This document shows positions 25,214 to 32,552 of a stretch of DNA of 58,338 nucleotides, piece by piece. A program made the translations under genes and the position numbers. Origin of the DNA: Nitrospira sp. ST-bin4. Its GTDB lineage: Bacteria > Nitrospirota > Nitrospiria > Nitrospirales > Nitrospiraceae. The notes beneath the pieces were generated by a model. That model saw only the letters and a program-made list of their open reading frames with translations, was not told the origin of the DNA and did not search any database. The DNA lies in assembly GCA_002083565.1 (NCBI GenBank), contig MSXM01000062.1:11093-69430 (forward strand). The letters are read 5' to 3'. How positions within the stretch are numbered: the first letter of the stretch is position 1; each line of letters begins with the position of its first letter.

Positions 25214-25229
25214 TGGCATTGCGATTGCT
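25214..25229 (+). promoter_or_regulatory. Sigma-54 (-24/-12) promoter
   Basis: TGGCATT-GCGA-TTGCT has the invariant GG and GC pairs ten bases apart and matches the consensus TGGCAYR-N4-TTGCW in nearly all positions. It lies 48 bases upstream of the STAS gene, so it should drive the STAS-sigma operon. Confidence 0.75.
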
Positions 25230-25276
25230 GAATAGCATGGCATCCGCAGGTTGCACAGCGCAGAAAGGGGACGGCG

Positions 25277-25549
25277 ATGCTGAAGATCACCAAGATTCAA
25301 GAAAGCGCGCACGATGTCCTTCTCAAACTGGAAGGCAAAGTCACGGATCAGTGGGCGGCGCTGCTTGATGGGGAGTGCCGGTCCATTCTCCGGCAGAAGA
25401 AAAACGTGATTCTGGAATGTTCCCGGTTGGATTACGTGGATAGCAGGGGCGTGGAGGTCTTCAACAACTTCCCGCGCAAACAAGTCACCCTTATGAGCGC
25501 TCCTCGTTTCGTCGTGGAGCTGCTTCACGTTGGAGGAGGCCGATCATGA
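25277..25549 (+). CDS. STAS-domain protein (anti-sigma factor antagonist-like)
   Basis: A 90-residue protein consisting of one STAS domain. It begins MLKITKIQESAHDVLLKLEG and carries LDYVDSRGVEVF around residues 52-63, equivalent to the phosphorylatable Ser loop (D-S) of SpoIIAA-type proteins. GAAAGGGG precedes the ATG. Its stop overlaps the ECF sigma gene by four bases (ATGA). STAS proteins usually bind partner kinases or anti-sigma factors; none of the kinase type is nearby. Transcription from the sigma-54 promoter 48 bases upstream is the likely control. Confidence 0.82.
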   Translation: MLKITKIQESAHDVLLKLEGKVTDQWAALLDGECRSILRQKKNVILECSRLDYVDSRGVEVFNNFPRKQVTLMSAPRFVVELLHVGGGRS

Positions 25550-26274
25550 ATGCAGCCGCTACGACCCGCAGTGAGTCAATCGGGCAGTCGCCCCGTGCTC
25601 TGTCCAACACCTCGTCCGTTCCGCACCGGTCGTTGCCGAGCGACGAGCAGCGGCTCCTTACGCGACTGCGACAAAGCGATGAGCAGGCCTTCGACGAACT
25701 GGTCACCAAGCATCATGGGGCGCTGATTCGCATGGCCATGGGTCATGTGGGAGATCGGGAGGTGGCCGAAGAAGTGGTGCAGGACACCTGGATGGCGGTG
25801 ATCGAAAGTCTGGACCGATTCGAAGGCCGCTCGTCGCTGCGCACCTGGATCTTCGGCATCATGATCCACAAGGCCAAAGACCGCGGTGTGCGTGAGAAGC
25901 GCCACACCACATTCTCAGACTTCGAGACCTTCGATGATGATCGCGAGGAGACCGTCGATCCATCCCGCTTCCACCAATCCGGCGAATGGGCCGGCCATTG
26001 GGCCCTTCCGCCACAGCCCTGGGACGAGCAGACCCCTGAGAAGCTGCTTGCCAGTCAACAGGCTGTTAGCGCGATGCATCGGGCCATCGAGGCCCTGCCT
26101 TCGACACTGAAGGCGGTGCTCATTCTGCGTGATGTCGAGGGGGTCGAGGCGAAGGACACCTGCGAAATCCTGAAGATCACGGAGACGAACCTCTATGTCC
26201 GGCTGCATCGGGCACGGGAGCGGGTGCGCCAGGCGGTAGAGACCTATCTGGAAGGGCCTCATTCTGCGATGTAA
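25546..26274 (+). CDS. ECF-type RNA polymerase sigma factor
   Basis: A 242-residue sigma-70 family protein. Region 2 runs from FDELVTKHHGALIRMAMGHV through VAEEVVQDTWMAVIESLDRF to LRTWIFGIMIHKAKDR (about residues 47-115). A 50-residue linker rich in charged and Trp residues follows, then region 4 (ALPSTLKAVLILRDVEGV, TETNLYVRLHRARERVR, about 180-230). The start overlaps the STAS stop. An HxxxCxxC anti-sigma gene lies downstream, with a conserved promoter overlapping the stop codon. I infer that this factor reads TGTAAGR-N14-[A/C]GAC. The Ser/Thr-rich N-terminal 35 residues are dispensable-looking. Confidence 0.9.
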   Translation: MNAAATTRSESIGQSPRALSNTSSVPHRSLPSDEQRLLTRLRQSDEQAFDELVTKHHGALIRMAMGHVGDREVAEEVVQDTWMAVIESLDRFEGRSSLRTWIFGIMIHKAKDRGVREKRHTTFSDFETFDDDREETVDPSRFHQSGEWAGHWALPPQPWDEQTPEKLLASQQAVSAMHRAIEALPSTLKAVLILRDVEGVEAKDTCEILKITETNLYVRLHRARERVRQAVETYLEGPHSAM

Positions 26275-26296
26275 GAAACAGCCCGGAGGGAAGACT
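26270..26296 (+). promoter_or_regulatory. ECF-type promoter, site D (anti-sigma/YHS operon)
   Basis: TGTAAGAA, 14 bases, then AGACT. It overlaps the TAA stop of the sigma gene and lies 33 bases before the anti-sigma start, so it would add transcription of the anti-sigma and YHS genes once the sigma factor is active (negative feedback). Confidence 0.7.
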
Positions 26297-26328
26297 CACG
26301 TCTGAAACATCAAAGTGAGGCATTCCCC

Positions 26329-26598
26329 ATGACTGAGAACAATACCGACGAGCCGACGAGCGAGATCACATGCCGAGAGGTGGCCGAATGGACCTCCGCG
26401 TATCTTGATGCACATGCAGGGGAGGATCGAAACCTCCTGATCTCACTGCATTTGGCCGGCTGTGCGGGCTGTGAGGCATACGTAAAGCAAATCGCCTGCG
26501 TCCGAGACCTTGTCGGATCGTTGCCTGAGACTGCGATGATACCGACTCTTTCCGACACATTGCGGCAAGCGCTGGCAGCGCGGCGACGTCCGCAGTGA
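26329..26598 (+). CDS. Zinc-finger anti-sigma factor (ZAS-like)
   Basis: An 89-residue soluble protein. It begins with a short acidic tail and then CREVAEWTSAYLDAHAG, and carries HLAGCAGC (about residues 42-49), the H-x3-C-x2-C zinc motif of ZAS anti-sigma factors. No membrane helix is present, so it is cytosolic and probably reacts to oxidants through its Cys ligands, as does RsrA. It directly follows the ECF sigma gene. Autoregulation by promoter D is likely. Confidence 0.78.
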   Translation: MTENNTDEPTSEITCREVAEWTSAYLDAHAGEDRNLLISLHLAGCAGCEAYVKQIACVRDLVGSLPETAMIPTLSDTLRQALAARRRPQ

Positions 26599-26675
26599 AT
26601 ACATAGCCGTGGTCGTCATGAAAATATACCTGTGCGACGGTGATGCGCTCTGCACGGGCAGAAGAAATGGAAGCC

Positions 26676-27131
26676 ATGAAAGTCATTGTGGTCATAACCA
26701 GTGGCATGTTGTTTTTCACCGGCCTTATGCCTGCCGTTGCCGGCCAGTATTTTGAGCGGAACGGTCTCGCGATCGAGGGGTATGATCCTATGGCCTATTT
26801 TACGGTGATGAAACCAACCAAAGGGTCGTCGGAATTCCGTGTCGACCATCACGGCTCAACCTTTTATTTTGTTTCAGCCGCTCATCGGGATGCCTTTGCC
26901 GCTGATCCGTCTCAGTACGTGCCACAGTACGGTGGGTATTGTGCCTACGGGATGGCCAAGGGCTATACAGCTGCGATCGACCCCGCAGCGTTCACGATTG
27001 TGGGCGGCAAGCTCTATCTGAACTATAGCGAGACGGTCCGATCACAATGGCTCTCAGATATTCCTGGTTACATTAGAAAGGCCGATGCCAATTGGCCTGA
27101 GGCGAAGAAGCTTGCCGACATTCATGAATGA
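26676..27131 (+). CDS. Secreted YHS-domain protein 1
   Basis: A 151-residue protein with a signal peptide (MKVIVVITSGMLFFTGL, cleavage near PAVAG). The mature part begins with FERNGLAIEGYDPMAYF and carries the YHS pattern STFYFVSAAHRDAFAADPSQYVPQYGGYCAYGMAKG. It ends with LSDIPGYIRKADANWPEA. YHS domains bind metals, notably copper or mercury, and occur in oxidases and transporters. The start at 26676 follows GGAAG and yields a standard signal peptide; an upstream in-frame start would lengthen it without support. It shares a transcript with the anti-sigma gene and precedes the Met-rich gene. Paralogues occur at 29965 (broken) and 32553. Confidence 0.82.
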   Translation: MKVIVVITSGMLFFTGLMPAVAGQYFERNGLAIEGYDPMAYFTVMKPTKGSSEFRVDHHGSTFYFVSAAHRDAFAADPSQYVPQYGGYCAYGMAKGYTAAIDPAAFTIVGGKLYLNYSETVRSQWLSDIPGYIRKADANWPEAKKLADIHE

Positions 27132-27212
27132 CGAAGGACGACTTGATTTCTCAGTTATGGCATGGTGTCATGACTACTATTCGGTCCGTTATCACCAACC
27201 AGGAGGTTCTCG

Positions 27213-27551
27213 ATGAAAAAGCTGTTGTTGGCGTCCGTCGCCGCCATGTGTCTGACTGGAATCAGTGCCCTCTCATTCGCCGATGAGTTGGGAGCATTGA
27301 AAGATGAAATGAAGGGCGAAATGCAAAGCGAAATGAAGGCGCAGAAGGACGCGATGAAAGGCGAGATGCAGGGACGCAAAGACGAGATGAAGGGGAAGGT
27401 CGACGCGATGAAAGACAAGAAGGACGCGATGAAGGGTGAGATGAAGATGAAAAAGGACGAGATGAAAGCTCAGAAAGATGCAATGAAGGACGACATGAAG
27501 GCCAAGAAGGATGCCATGAAGGGCGAGATGAAAGGGATGATGGGGTACTGA
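27213..27551 (+). CDS. Met/Lys-rich repeat periplasmic protein 1 (MrpX-like)
   Basis: A 112-residue protein with a 23-residue signal peptide (cleavage after SFA) and a mature region made of degenerate repeats of KDAMKGEMK type. About 17 of 89 mature residues are Met, the rest mainly Lys, Asp, Glu, Gly and Ala; it is hydrophilic and probably helical or disordered. AGGAGG precedes the ATG. Such proteins (MrpX of Azospira) act as sacrificial methionine pools oxidised by hypochlorite and are recycled by MsrP/YedY-type enzymes, which fits the genes downstream. Copper binding by Met is an alternative role. A paralogue of equal length lies at 33070. Confidence 0.75.
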   Translation: MKKLLLASVAAMCLTGISALSFADELGALKDEMKGEMQSEMKAQKDAMKGEMQGRKDEMKGKVDAMKDKKDAMKGEMKMKKDEMKAQKDAMKDDMKAKKDAMKGEMKGMMGY

Positions 27552-27583
27552 AGCAGATCCGCGTCTCCTCTGTTTTCTTTCTC

Positions 27584-27618
27584 ACGGCCTGCGCTCGGCT
27601 TGTCCGACCGCAGGCCGT
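27584..27618 (+). terminator. Conserved hairpin after Met-rich gene, copy 1
   Basis: ACGGCCTGCG pairs with CGCAGGCCGT; the loop holds a further TCGG/CCGA helix. The equivalent hairpin after the second Met-rich gene keeps the stem. It precedes promoter E and probably ends the anti-sigma/YHS/Met-rich transcript. Confidence 0.65.
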
Positions 27619-27649
27619 TTCATGTGCTCCCGCCTCGCCAACCGCCGCC

Positions 27650-27676
27650 TGTAAGAACTCAGCTGCGTTTTCGACC
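27650..27676 (+). promoter_or_regulatory. ECF-type promoter, site E (cytochrome b 1)
   Basis: TGTAAGAA, 14 bases, then CGACC, 41 bases before the cytochrome b start. Conserved in position in copy 2 (site H). Confidence 0.7.
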
Positions 27677-27717
27677 AAGAGCTAAGATCGATAGACGTAG
27701 TCTCAAAAGGTGGCATC

Positions 27718-28602
27718 ATGAAATTCTTCGTTCAATCAGGATCGGAACTGCATCGGGGAGTGGAACCAAGGCTGCTCGTGGCGGCACTGCCTCCGGTCGA
27801 GTGCGTCTATCGCCATCGCTTGCCGGTGCGGATCAGTCATTGGCTGAATGTTCCTGTCCTGATCATCCTAATCATGAGCGGGCTCCAGATTTTTAACGCG
27901 CATCCGGCGCTCTATTGGGGCGATCGGTCCGATCGCGATCGGCCGGTGTTCTCGATCAGGCCTATGCAGACGGAGAGCGGTGAAGTGAGAGGCATCACGA
28001 CCATTCTTGGTCATCCATTTGATACGACCGGTGTGCTGGGCTACTCCAATGGCATGGGCCGAGGATTCCCCGCCTGGGCGACCGTGCCAGGTGGCAAATG
28101 GCTGGCCATGGGGCGGCAATGGCATCTGTTTTTTGCCTGGCTCTTTGTGATCAACGGGCTGATCTTCACGGCCTATGCCTTGGCGAGCCGACATGTCACG
28201 CGCGACCTAGCACCAACCGGAAGGGACCTGCGTCGAATCGGCAAGTCAATCAAAGGTCATCTGACCCTTCGACATCCCGCTGGTGATGAAGCGAAGCGGT
28301 ACAACGTCCTTCAGAAGTTGGCCTATGTCGCCATCTTGTTCATCGTAGCACCGCTAATCGTGCTGACTGGTCTGGCGATGTCACCGACGATCGATGCCGC
28401 TGCCCCTTGGTTGCTCACTGCCTTTGGGGGACGCCAGGCGGCGAGGACTATCCACTTCATCGCCTGCTTTTCATTCGTTGGGTTTATCATCGTCCACGTC
28501 ATTCAGGTAATTCTCGCCGGGTTCTTCAATAATATCCGCTCAATGATCACCGGCTGGTTCGTCATCAAGTCTGATCATCAAGGAGTGAGTCATGAAGCAT
28601 GA
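27718..28602 (+). CDS. Membrane cytochrome b (b561/thiosulfate-reductase type), copy 1, intact
   Basis: A 294-residue integral membrane protein with four to five helices. The first contains RISHWLNVPVLIILIMSGL with its haem-ligand His, the second the WHLFFAWLFVINGLIF region, and the last TIHFIACFSFVGFIIVHVIQV with two more His. The family (bacterial b561-type domain) passes electrons from quinol across the membrane to periplasmic partners such as molybdoenzymes. It overlaps the downstream molybdoenzyme start by 11 bases. The corresponding gene in copy 2 is frameshifted, so this is the only complete cytochrome b of this type here. A periplasmic loop follows the first helix (GDRSDRDRP). Confidence 0.85.
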   Translation: MKFFVQSGSELHRGVEPRLLVAALPPVECVYRHRLPVRISHWLNVPVLIILIMSGLQIFNAHPALYWGDRSDRDRPVFSIRPMQTESGEVRGITTILGHPFDTTGVLGYSNGMGRGFPAWATVPGGKWLAMGRQWHLFFAWLFVINGLIFTAYALASRHVTRDLAPTGRDLRRIGKSIKGHLTLRHPAGDEAKRYNVLQKLAYVAILFIVAPLIVLTGLAMSPTIDAAAPWLLTAFGGRQAARTIHFIACFSFVGFIIVHVIQVILAGFFNNIRSMITGWFVIKSDHQGVSHEA

Positions 28603-29361
28603 ACGAGCGATGGAGCGACGTGGTTTTCTCAAAGGAACATTGGGCGCCGCGAGTCTCTTTGTTCTTTCCGGCTGTGACAACCTTACGCGAAGCGGCTGGT
28701 TCCCTTCGATTCTGCAGTCAACCGAGAAACTGACTGAAGCGGTGCAACGCGCTGTGACCCCGAGGAATGCTCTCGCTCGAGAATATAGCGATGCGGATAT
28801 CTCGGCGATATTTCCGGCCAACGGCAACACCGATCCAGGCACGGATCTCTACTCCGGACATGTTGAGCGGGGCTTTCTGAATGGCTGCTGGAGATCGCCG
28901 GCTTGGTTGAAACGCCAAGGAGTTGGTCGTTGGCCGCGCTGAAAGAGTTGCCGTCACGCACACAGACGACTCGCCATGATTGCGTGGAAGGCTGGAGCGC
29001 CATCGGAAAATGGACCGGCGTTCCGCTCGGAGATCTGATGCATGAGGTTCACCCCATGCCAACGGCCAAGTTTGCCGTGTTTTATTGTGCCGATGTGGAT
29101 GATGAAGGCGTGTTCTACTATGAGAGCATTGTGCTGGCCGACTGTTATCACCCGCAAACGATTCTTGCGTATGAACTGAACGGCGCTCCGCTGGATGTGC
29201 CTCATGGCGCCCCGCTCCGTCTCCGTTTCGAGCGGCAGCTTGGGTACAAGCAGGCCAAATACGTGATGAGGATCGAGCTCGTCGAATCACTCTTCGGTAT
29301 CGGCGGAGGAAAGGGCGGGTATTGGGAAGACCAGGGGTATGAATGGTACGCCGGGATCTAG
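28592..29361 (+). pseudogene. MsrP/YedY-like TAT-exported molybdopterin oxidoreductase, copy 1, frameshifted
   Basis: Begins with MKHERAMERRGFLKGTLG, a twin-arginine signal with lipobox-like LSGC, and follows copy 2 closely until NGNTDPGT near residue 80. At about base 28876 the frame breaks: CTTTCTGAATGG here against CTTTGCCGAATGG in copy 2, which indicates loss of one base (ancestrally probably TTTGCTGAA). The rest continues in another frame from about 28903 with HDCVEGWSAIGKW (molybdopterin Cys) and the full sulfite-oxidase-type domain to 29361. Read as one gene, it would match copy 2 over its whole length. Assembly error is an alternative to real decay. Confidence 0.8.
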
Positions 29362-29456
29362 AATGTTGAAACTGAACCGCCAGCTGTATTTATGCTTTTT
29401 CGTCCCCTGCGGCATGCATCCATCTGTATGCCTCGCATTCACAGTTGCTCGGGTCT

Positions 29457-29504
29457 TGCTCAAAAACCAGTTTGAGCATTCTCATCAGTTGAGCGCTGCT
29501 CAAC
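29457..29504. repeat. Alternating TTGAGC inverted repeats
   Basis: TGCTCAAA (29457-29464) pairs with TTTGAGCA (29471-29478), and GTTGAGC-GCT-GCTCAAC (29488-29504) is a second palindrome. Four half sites alternate in direction. They could be operators or a hairpin region after the molybdoenzyme copy. Confidence 0.4.
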
Positions 29505-29537
29505 ATTCTTAGTGGTTGTTTGTCGCCAATCGCCTTG

Positions 29538-29713
29538 CATCAAGCAGTGCTGGAATACAATCGGACGGTGAGCCAGGTGGAGCCGGAGCTGCTCTTGTTG
29601 AACATTGCGCGGGCCTAGTACCATCGACGGTTCATTTCACGGCGGTGTCCAACGTGGCCGCGACGATCGTCATCGGTATGGTCCGGCACAGCGTCGAGCC
29701 GCCGACTTCTTGA
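29538..29713 (+). pseudogene. Fragment of a conserved secreted-protein family, frame-broken
   Basis: One frame reads AVLEYNRTVSQVEPELLLLN followed by IARA and a TAG at 29616; another frame then reads VHFTAVSNVAAT. In complete relatives I recall, these segments are adjacent (LLLLNIAR...HFTAVSNVAAT), so this is a broken piece of one gene. It lies in the 600-base stretch between the copy 1 molybdoenzyme and YHS 2. Nothing intact is seen in the rest of 29362-29918. Confidence 0.5.
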
Positions 29714-29918
29714 GGATCAGGTTCGTGTGTGTCCCATCCAGGGATGGCGAGGGCTCGACCATCCTTCCGTCTAATGCCGGCATGGACTTTCTCGACGACC
29801 TCTTTGCGTCGTGGAAGAATCACAGCCGGCAGACTTTCTTTGGCAAACACTTTGGCAATTGCTTCGTGAATCCGCCTTCCTGACTCACCACAATACGGTT
29901 TTGATTTTGATAGTTATG

Positions 29919-29945
29919 TGTAAGAAACCCTTTAGACAATCGACT
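29919..29945 (+). promoter_or_regulatory. ECF-type promoter, site F (YHS 2)
   Basis: TGTAAGAA, 14 bases, then CGACT, 20 bases before the YHS 2 start. A GGAGG lies between. Confidence 0.7.
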
Positions 29946-29964
29946 TATCTATATGGAGGCCTGT

Positions 29965-30425
29965 ATGAGACTCATGAGGAAATTCTTCATTGCCAGCGTG
30001 GTGCTTATCGCAAGCATGGTTTCAGCGTCAGCCTTTGCTGAGGAGTATAGGTATAGCACGCCGGGGATTAGCGGGTATGACCCGGTAGCGTATTTACCGA
30101 TGGCAAACCGGTGCGAGGGAGCGGTTATTACGTCACCATCGTTGACGGTGTGACTTACGCCTTCGCCAATGCCGAACATCGAAAGATGTTCGAGGCTAAC
30201 CCACAGCAATATCTGCCAGCCTACGGCGGCTACTGCGCTTACGGTGTGGCGGTGGGGAAAAAGTTCGTTGCAGACCCTGAGGTGTGGAAGATCGTCCAGG
30301 GCAAACTCTATCTGAACCTGGACAAGAGCATTCAGCAGAAATGGGACAAAGACATCCTTGGCTTTATCAGGAAAGCCGATGCGAATTGGATCGAGATCAA
30401 GGAGAAAGCAACGTCTGATTTATAA
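29965..30425 (+). pseudogene. YHS-domain protein 2, frameshifted
   Basis: The signal peptide (MRLMRKFFIASVVLIASMVS) and YHS start GYDPVAY lie in one frame; at about 30093 the frame shifts, and the rest (TDGKPVRGSGYYVTIVDGV, then YGGYCAYGVAVGK and FIRKADANW) is in another. The sequence TATTTACC probably lost one base (relatives have TTC or TTT before ACC). The promoter and ribosome-binding site (GGAGG) are intact. The other two YHS genes here show the complete form. A terminator hairpin follows. Assembly error is an alternative. Confidence 0.75.
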
Positions 30426-30439
30426 AGAATAATGGGGAA

Positions 30440-30472
30440 GCCCGCCGCTACGGGAGCGGCGGGCCGTATTTT
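30440..30472 (+). terminator. Rho-independent terminator after YHS 2
   Basis: GCCCGCCGCT and AGCGGCGGGC form a perfect 10-bp stem with a five-base loop, followed by CGTATTTT. Confidence 0.85.
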
Positions 30473-30505
30473 ACTAACCGCGATAGAGAAGATAAGGAAA
30501 CACAG

Positions 30506-31117
30506 ATGAAACACGGAGCGCTCACAGCATCCGCTCTAATCCTGGCCGCGATAGGCCTGGTAGGAGGAGTAATGGCCATGGAGGAGAAACCCTTTGCGCC
30601 CAATGTCGACGTAAATACCGGCGCCATCAGGGTTCCTGAGGGCTACACCGAATGGCCAACGCTCGGCACGTGGGCGCACGCACACACGGGGGAGCAACTC
30701 GAGATGATAGGCCCCGGCGTGCACGAGTACCATGTCGTCTACACCCAACCGGAAACCATTGCCTACTATCGCACACATCGTCGGTTTCCGGACGGCGCGG
30801 TGCTGGTCAAGGAACTCTTCAATGCCGAGACCCTGGCGATGACTACAGGGCCTGCAGTCGGTCATGGAACGACAATCAAAGGATGGTTCGTATTAATCAG
30901 GGACACCAAGGGCCGATACAAAGAATCCCCCCTGTGGGGCGATGGCTGGGCGTGGTCGCTGTTTAATGCCGACGATCCCACACGCACCGTCTCAAAAAAC
31001 TACAAGACAGATTGTATTCCCTGTCATACGCCTGCGAGAGAGCTGGCCCCGCGCAATGCTGTTGACGCCGACAAATGGATTTACTCGTTCGGATATCCGG
31101 TGCTTCGAAAACAGTAG
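30506..31117 (+). CDS. Cytochrome P460-type haem protein
   Basis: A 203-residue protein with a signal peptide (cleavage near VMAM) and a single c-type haem motif CIPCH near residue 175 within DCIPCHTPARELAP. The domain before it (VPEGYTEWPTLGTWAHAHT, WFVLIRDTKGRYK, WGDGWAWSLFNADDP) is typical of the P460 family, in which a Lys or Tyr crosslinks the haem. Known members oxidise hydroxylamine or reduce NO-type substrates. It lies between the YHS 2 gene and a hydrolase and has no ECF-type promoter of its own. Location should be periplasm. Confidence 0.85.
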   Translation: MKHGALTASALILAAIGLVGGVMAMEEKPFAPNVDVNTGAIRVPEGYTEWPTLGTWAHAHTGEQLEMIGPGVHEYHVVYTQPETIAYYRTHRRFPDGAVLVKELFNAETLAMTTGPAVGHGTTIKGWFVLIRDTKGRYKESPLWGDGWAWSLFNADDPTRTVSKNYKTDCIPCHTPARELAPRNAVDADKWIYSFGYPVLRKQ

Positions 31118-31247
31118 CGCGACGATGGCGTGAAAGGAAAGAGCCCTGGCAAATAATCACAATGGCCATCTGATTTTGACCGTGAGCTGAATTCAGACGC
31201 GAATGGTTTTCTGAAAGGGCAAATAGTCACTCTCGAGGAGAGCGGAA

Positions 31248-32243
31248 ATGAATATACGCAAACAATCTTCACAATTGTGGTTGATCGTGCTGCTCTCACT
31301 AGCGCTTGGGTTCTTTGCCATTGACGGGCAAGCCCAGAAGCCCACCGCCGACCGCATCAGTCCCGATCAACGCACAACTCGAGTAGCGTACCACACGGTC
31401 AATATTGATGGTCTCGACATCTTCTATCGCGAAGCGGGTGATCCGTCGAAGCCTACGATCTTACTGCTGCACGGCTTTCCCGCGTCGTCGCACATGTTCC
31501 GCAACCTGATCCCGGCGCTGGCGGACCGATTCCACTTGGTCGCACCGGATTATCCTGGCTTCGGGCAGAGTTCAGCGCCATCGGTAAATGAGTTCAATTA
31601 TACATTCGATAACCTTGCGGGAGTCATTGACAAATTCACGGACACAATCGGGCTGAAAAACTATAGCTTGTACGTGCAGGATTACGGCGCGCCGGTCGGT
31701 TACCGATTGGCGCTCAAGCATCCAGAGAGAGTTACTGCCCTGGTGATACAGAATGGCAACGCCTACGAGGACGGGCTGAAGGACTTCTGGAATCCGATTA
31801 AGGCCTATTGGGCCGACGGCTCGCAGCAGCATCGCGAGGCCCTACGTGTAGGGCTTACTCTTGAGGCTACGAAATCCCAATACATTAAGGGTGTCCGTGA
31901 TGTGTCACGCATCTCCCCCGACACCTGGCTACATGATCAAACGCTGCTCGGCAGGCCAGGCATCGATGAGATCATGCTCGACTTATTCAAGGACTATGGT
32001 TCGAACGTTGCACTGTACCCGCAGTTCCAGCAGTTCTTTCGTACACGGCGGCCGCCGACTCTCATCGTGTGGGGACAGAATGATGAGATATTCCCAGCTG
32101 ATGGCGCGTATGGGTACCTGCACGATCTTCCCAACGCTAAGTTGTACCTTCTCGACACTGGCCACTTTGCACTGGAGGATAAGGGCGATGAAATTGCAAT
32201 GCTCATGCGCGACTTCCTTGACCGGTGGCTGCCAGGTAAGTGA
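31248..32243 (+). CDS. Secreted alpha/beta hydrolase with Asp nucleophile (dehalogenase/epoxide-hydrolase-like)
   Basis: A 331-residue protein with an N-terminal signal segment (LWLIVLLSLALGFFAIDGQA). The fold shows the oxyanion motif LLLHGFPASSHMFRN (about 71-85), the nucleophile elbow VQDYGAPVGY (about 141-150) with Asp instead of Ser, the acid region GQNDEIFPADGA and the final TGHFALED with the catalytic His. Asp nucleophiles are found in haloalkane dehalogenases, fluoroacetate dehalogenases and epoxide hydrolases. GAGGAGAG precedes the ATG. It stands between a P460 gene and the second island copy; substrate unknown. It has no ECF-type promoter. Confidence 0.82.
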   Translation: MNIRKQSSQLWLIVLLSLALGFFAIDGQAQKPTADRISPDQRTTRVAYHTVNIDGLDIFYREAGDPSKPTILLLHGFPASSHMFRNLIPALADRFHLVAPDYPGFGQSSAPSVNEFNYTFDNLAGVIDKFTDTIGLKNYSLYVQDYGAPVGYRLALKHPERVTALVIQNGNAYEDGLKDFWNPIKAYWADGSQQHREALRVGLTLEATKSQYIKGVRDVSRISPDTWLHDQTLLGRPGIDEIMLDLFKDYGSNVALYPQFQQFFRTRRPPTLIVWGQNDEIFPADGAYGYLHDLPNAKLYLLDTGHFALEDKGDEIAMLMRDFLDRWLPGK

Positions 32244-32308
32244 TCGAAACAGTCCTATCGCCGCGTGTTGGCGATTAAGGTCTATGTGAACGTCGCGTAT
32301 GAATGAAC

Positions 32309-32428
32309 AGGATGTTGAAAACAGCTTCACGCTGCGTTCTGGCATCGCTCAGAAGCTCAAGGTACCAACGCGTACGCCTCGCCTCTTCCCTTGCTGCGGC
32401 CTTGCCGGAAGATCGTTTTGAACAACCT
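32309..32428. mobile_element. MITE-like 120-base element
   Basis: AGGATGTTGAAAA (left) and TTTTGAACAACCT (right) are imperfect terminal inverted repeats enclosing about 94 bases, including GCATCGCTCAGAAGCTCAAG. I recall very similar intergenic units in Nitrospira genomes, but could not check this. No transposase is inside. It lies in the gap between the hydrolase and YHS 3, which otherwise contains only promoter G. Confidence 0.5.
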
Positions 32429-32494
32429 GAAAGAAAACGATGGGCGTGGGTGCGCCTGATCGCTGCGTGCCGGAAAACGAGGACCTGCTTCTTA

Positions 32495-32521
32495 TGTAAG
32501 ATTCAACCTTCTTGTCCGACT
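32495..32521 (+). promoter_or_regulatory. ECF-type promoter, site G (YHS 3)
   Basis: TGTAAGAT, 14 bases, then CGACT, 31 bases before the YHS 3 start. Confidence 0.65.
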
Positions 32522-32552
32522 GATTGTTATGCATCCTTTATCAGGTGTTGTA

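Noticed and set aside
25238..25254. Second TGGCA...TTGC near the STAS gene
   Set aside because: The GG and GC pairs are 12 bases apart instead of 10, unlike sigma-54 promoters.
29632..29850. Minus-strand frame beginning MFAKESLPAVILPRR
   Set aside because: Could be a gene remnant, but no recognisable domain and it overlaps the clearer plus-strand fragment.
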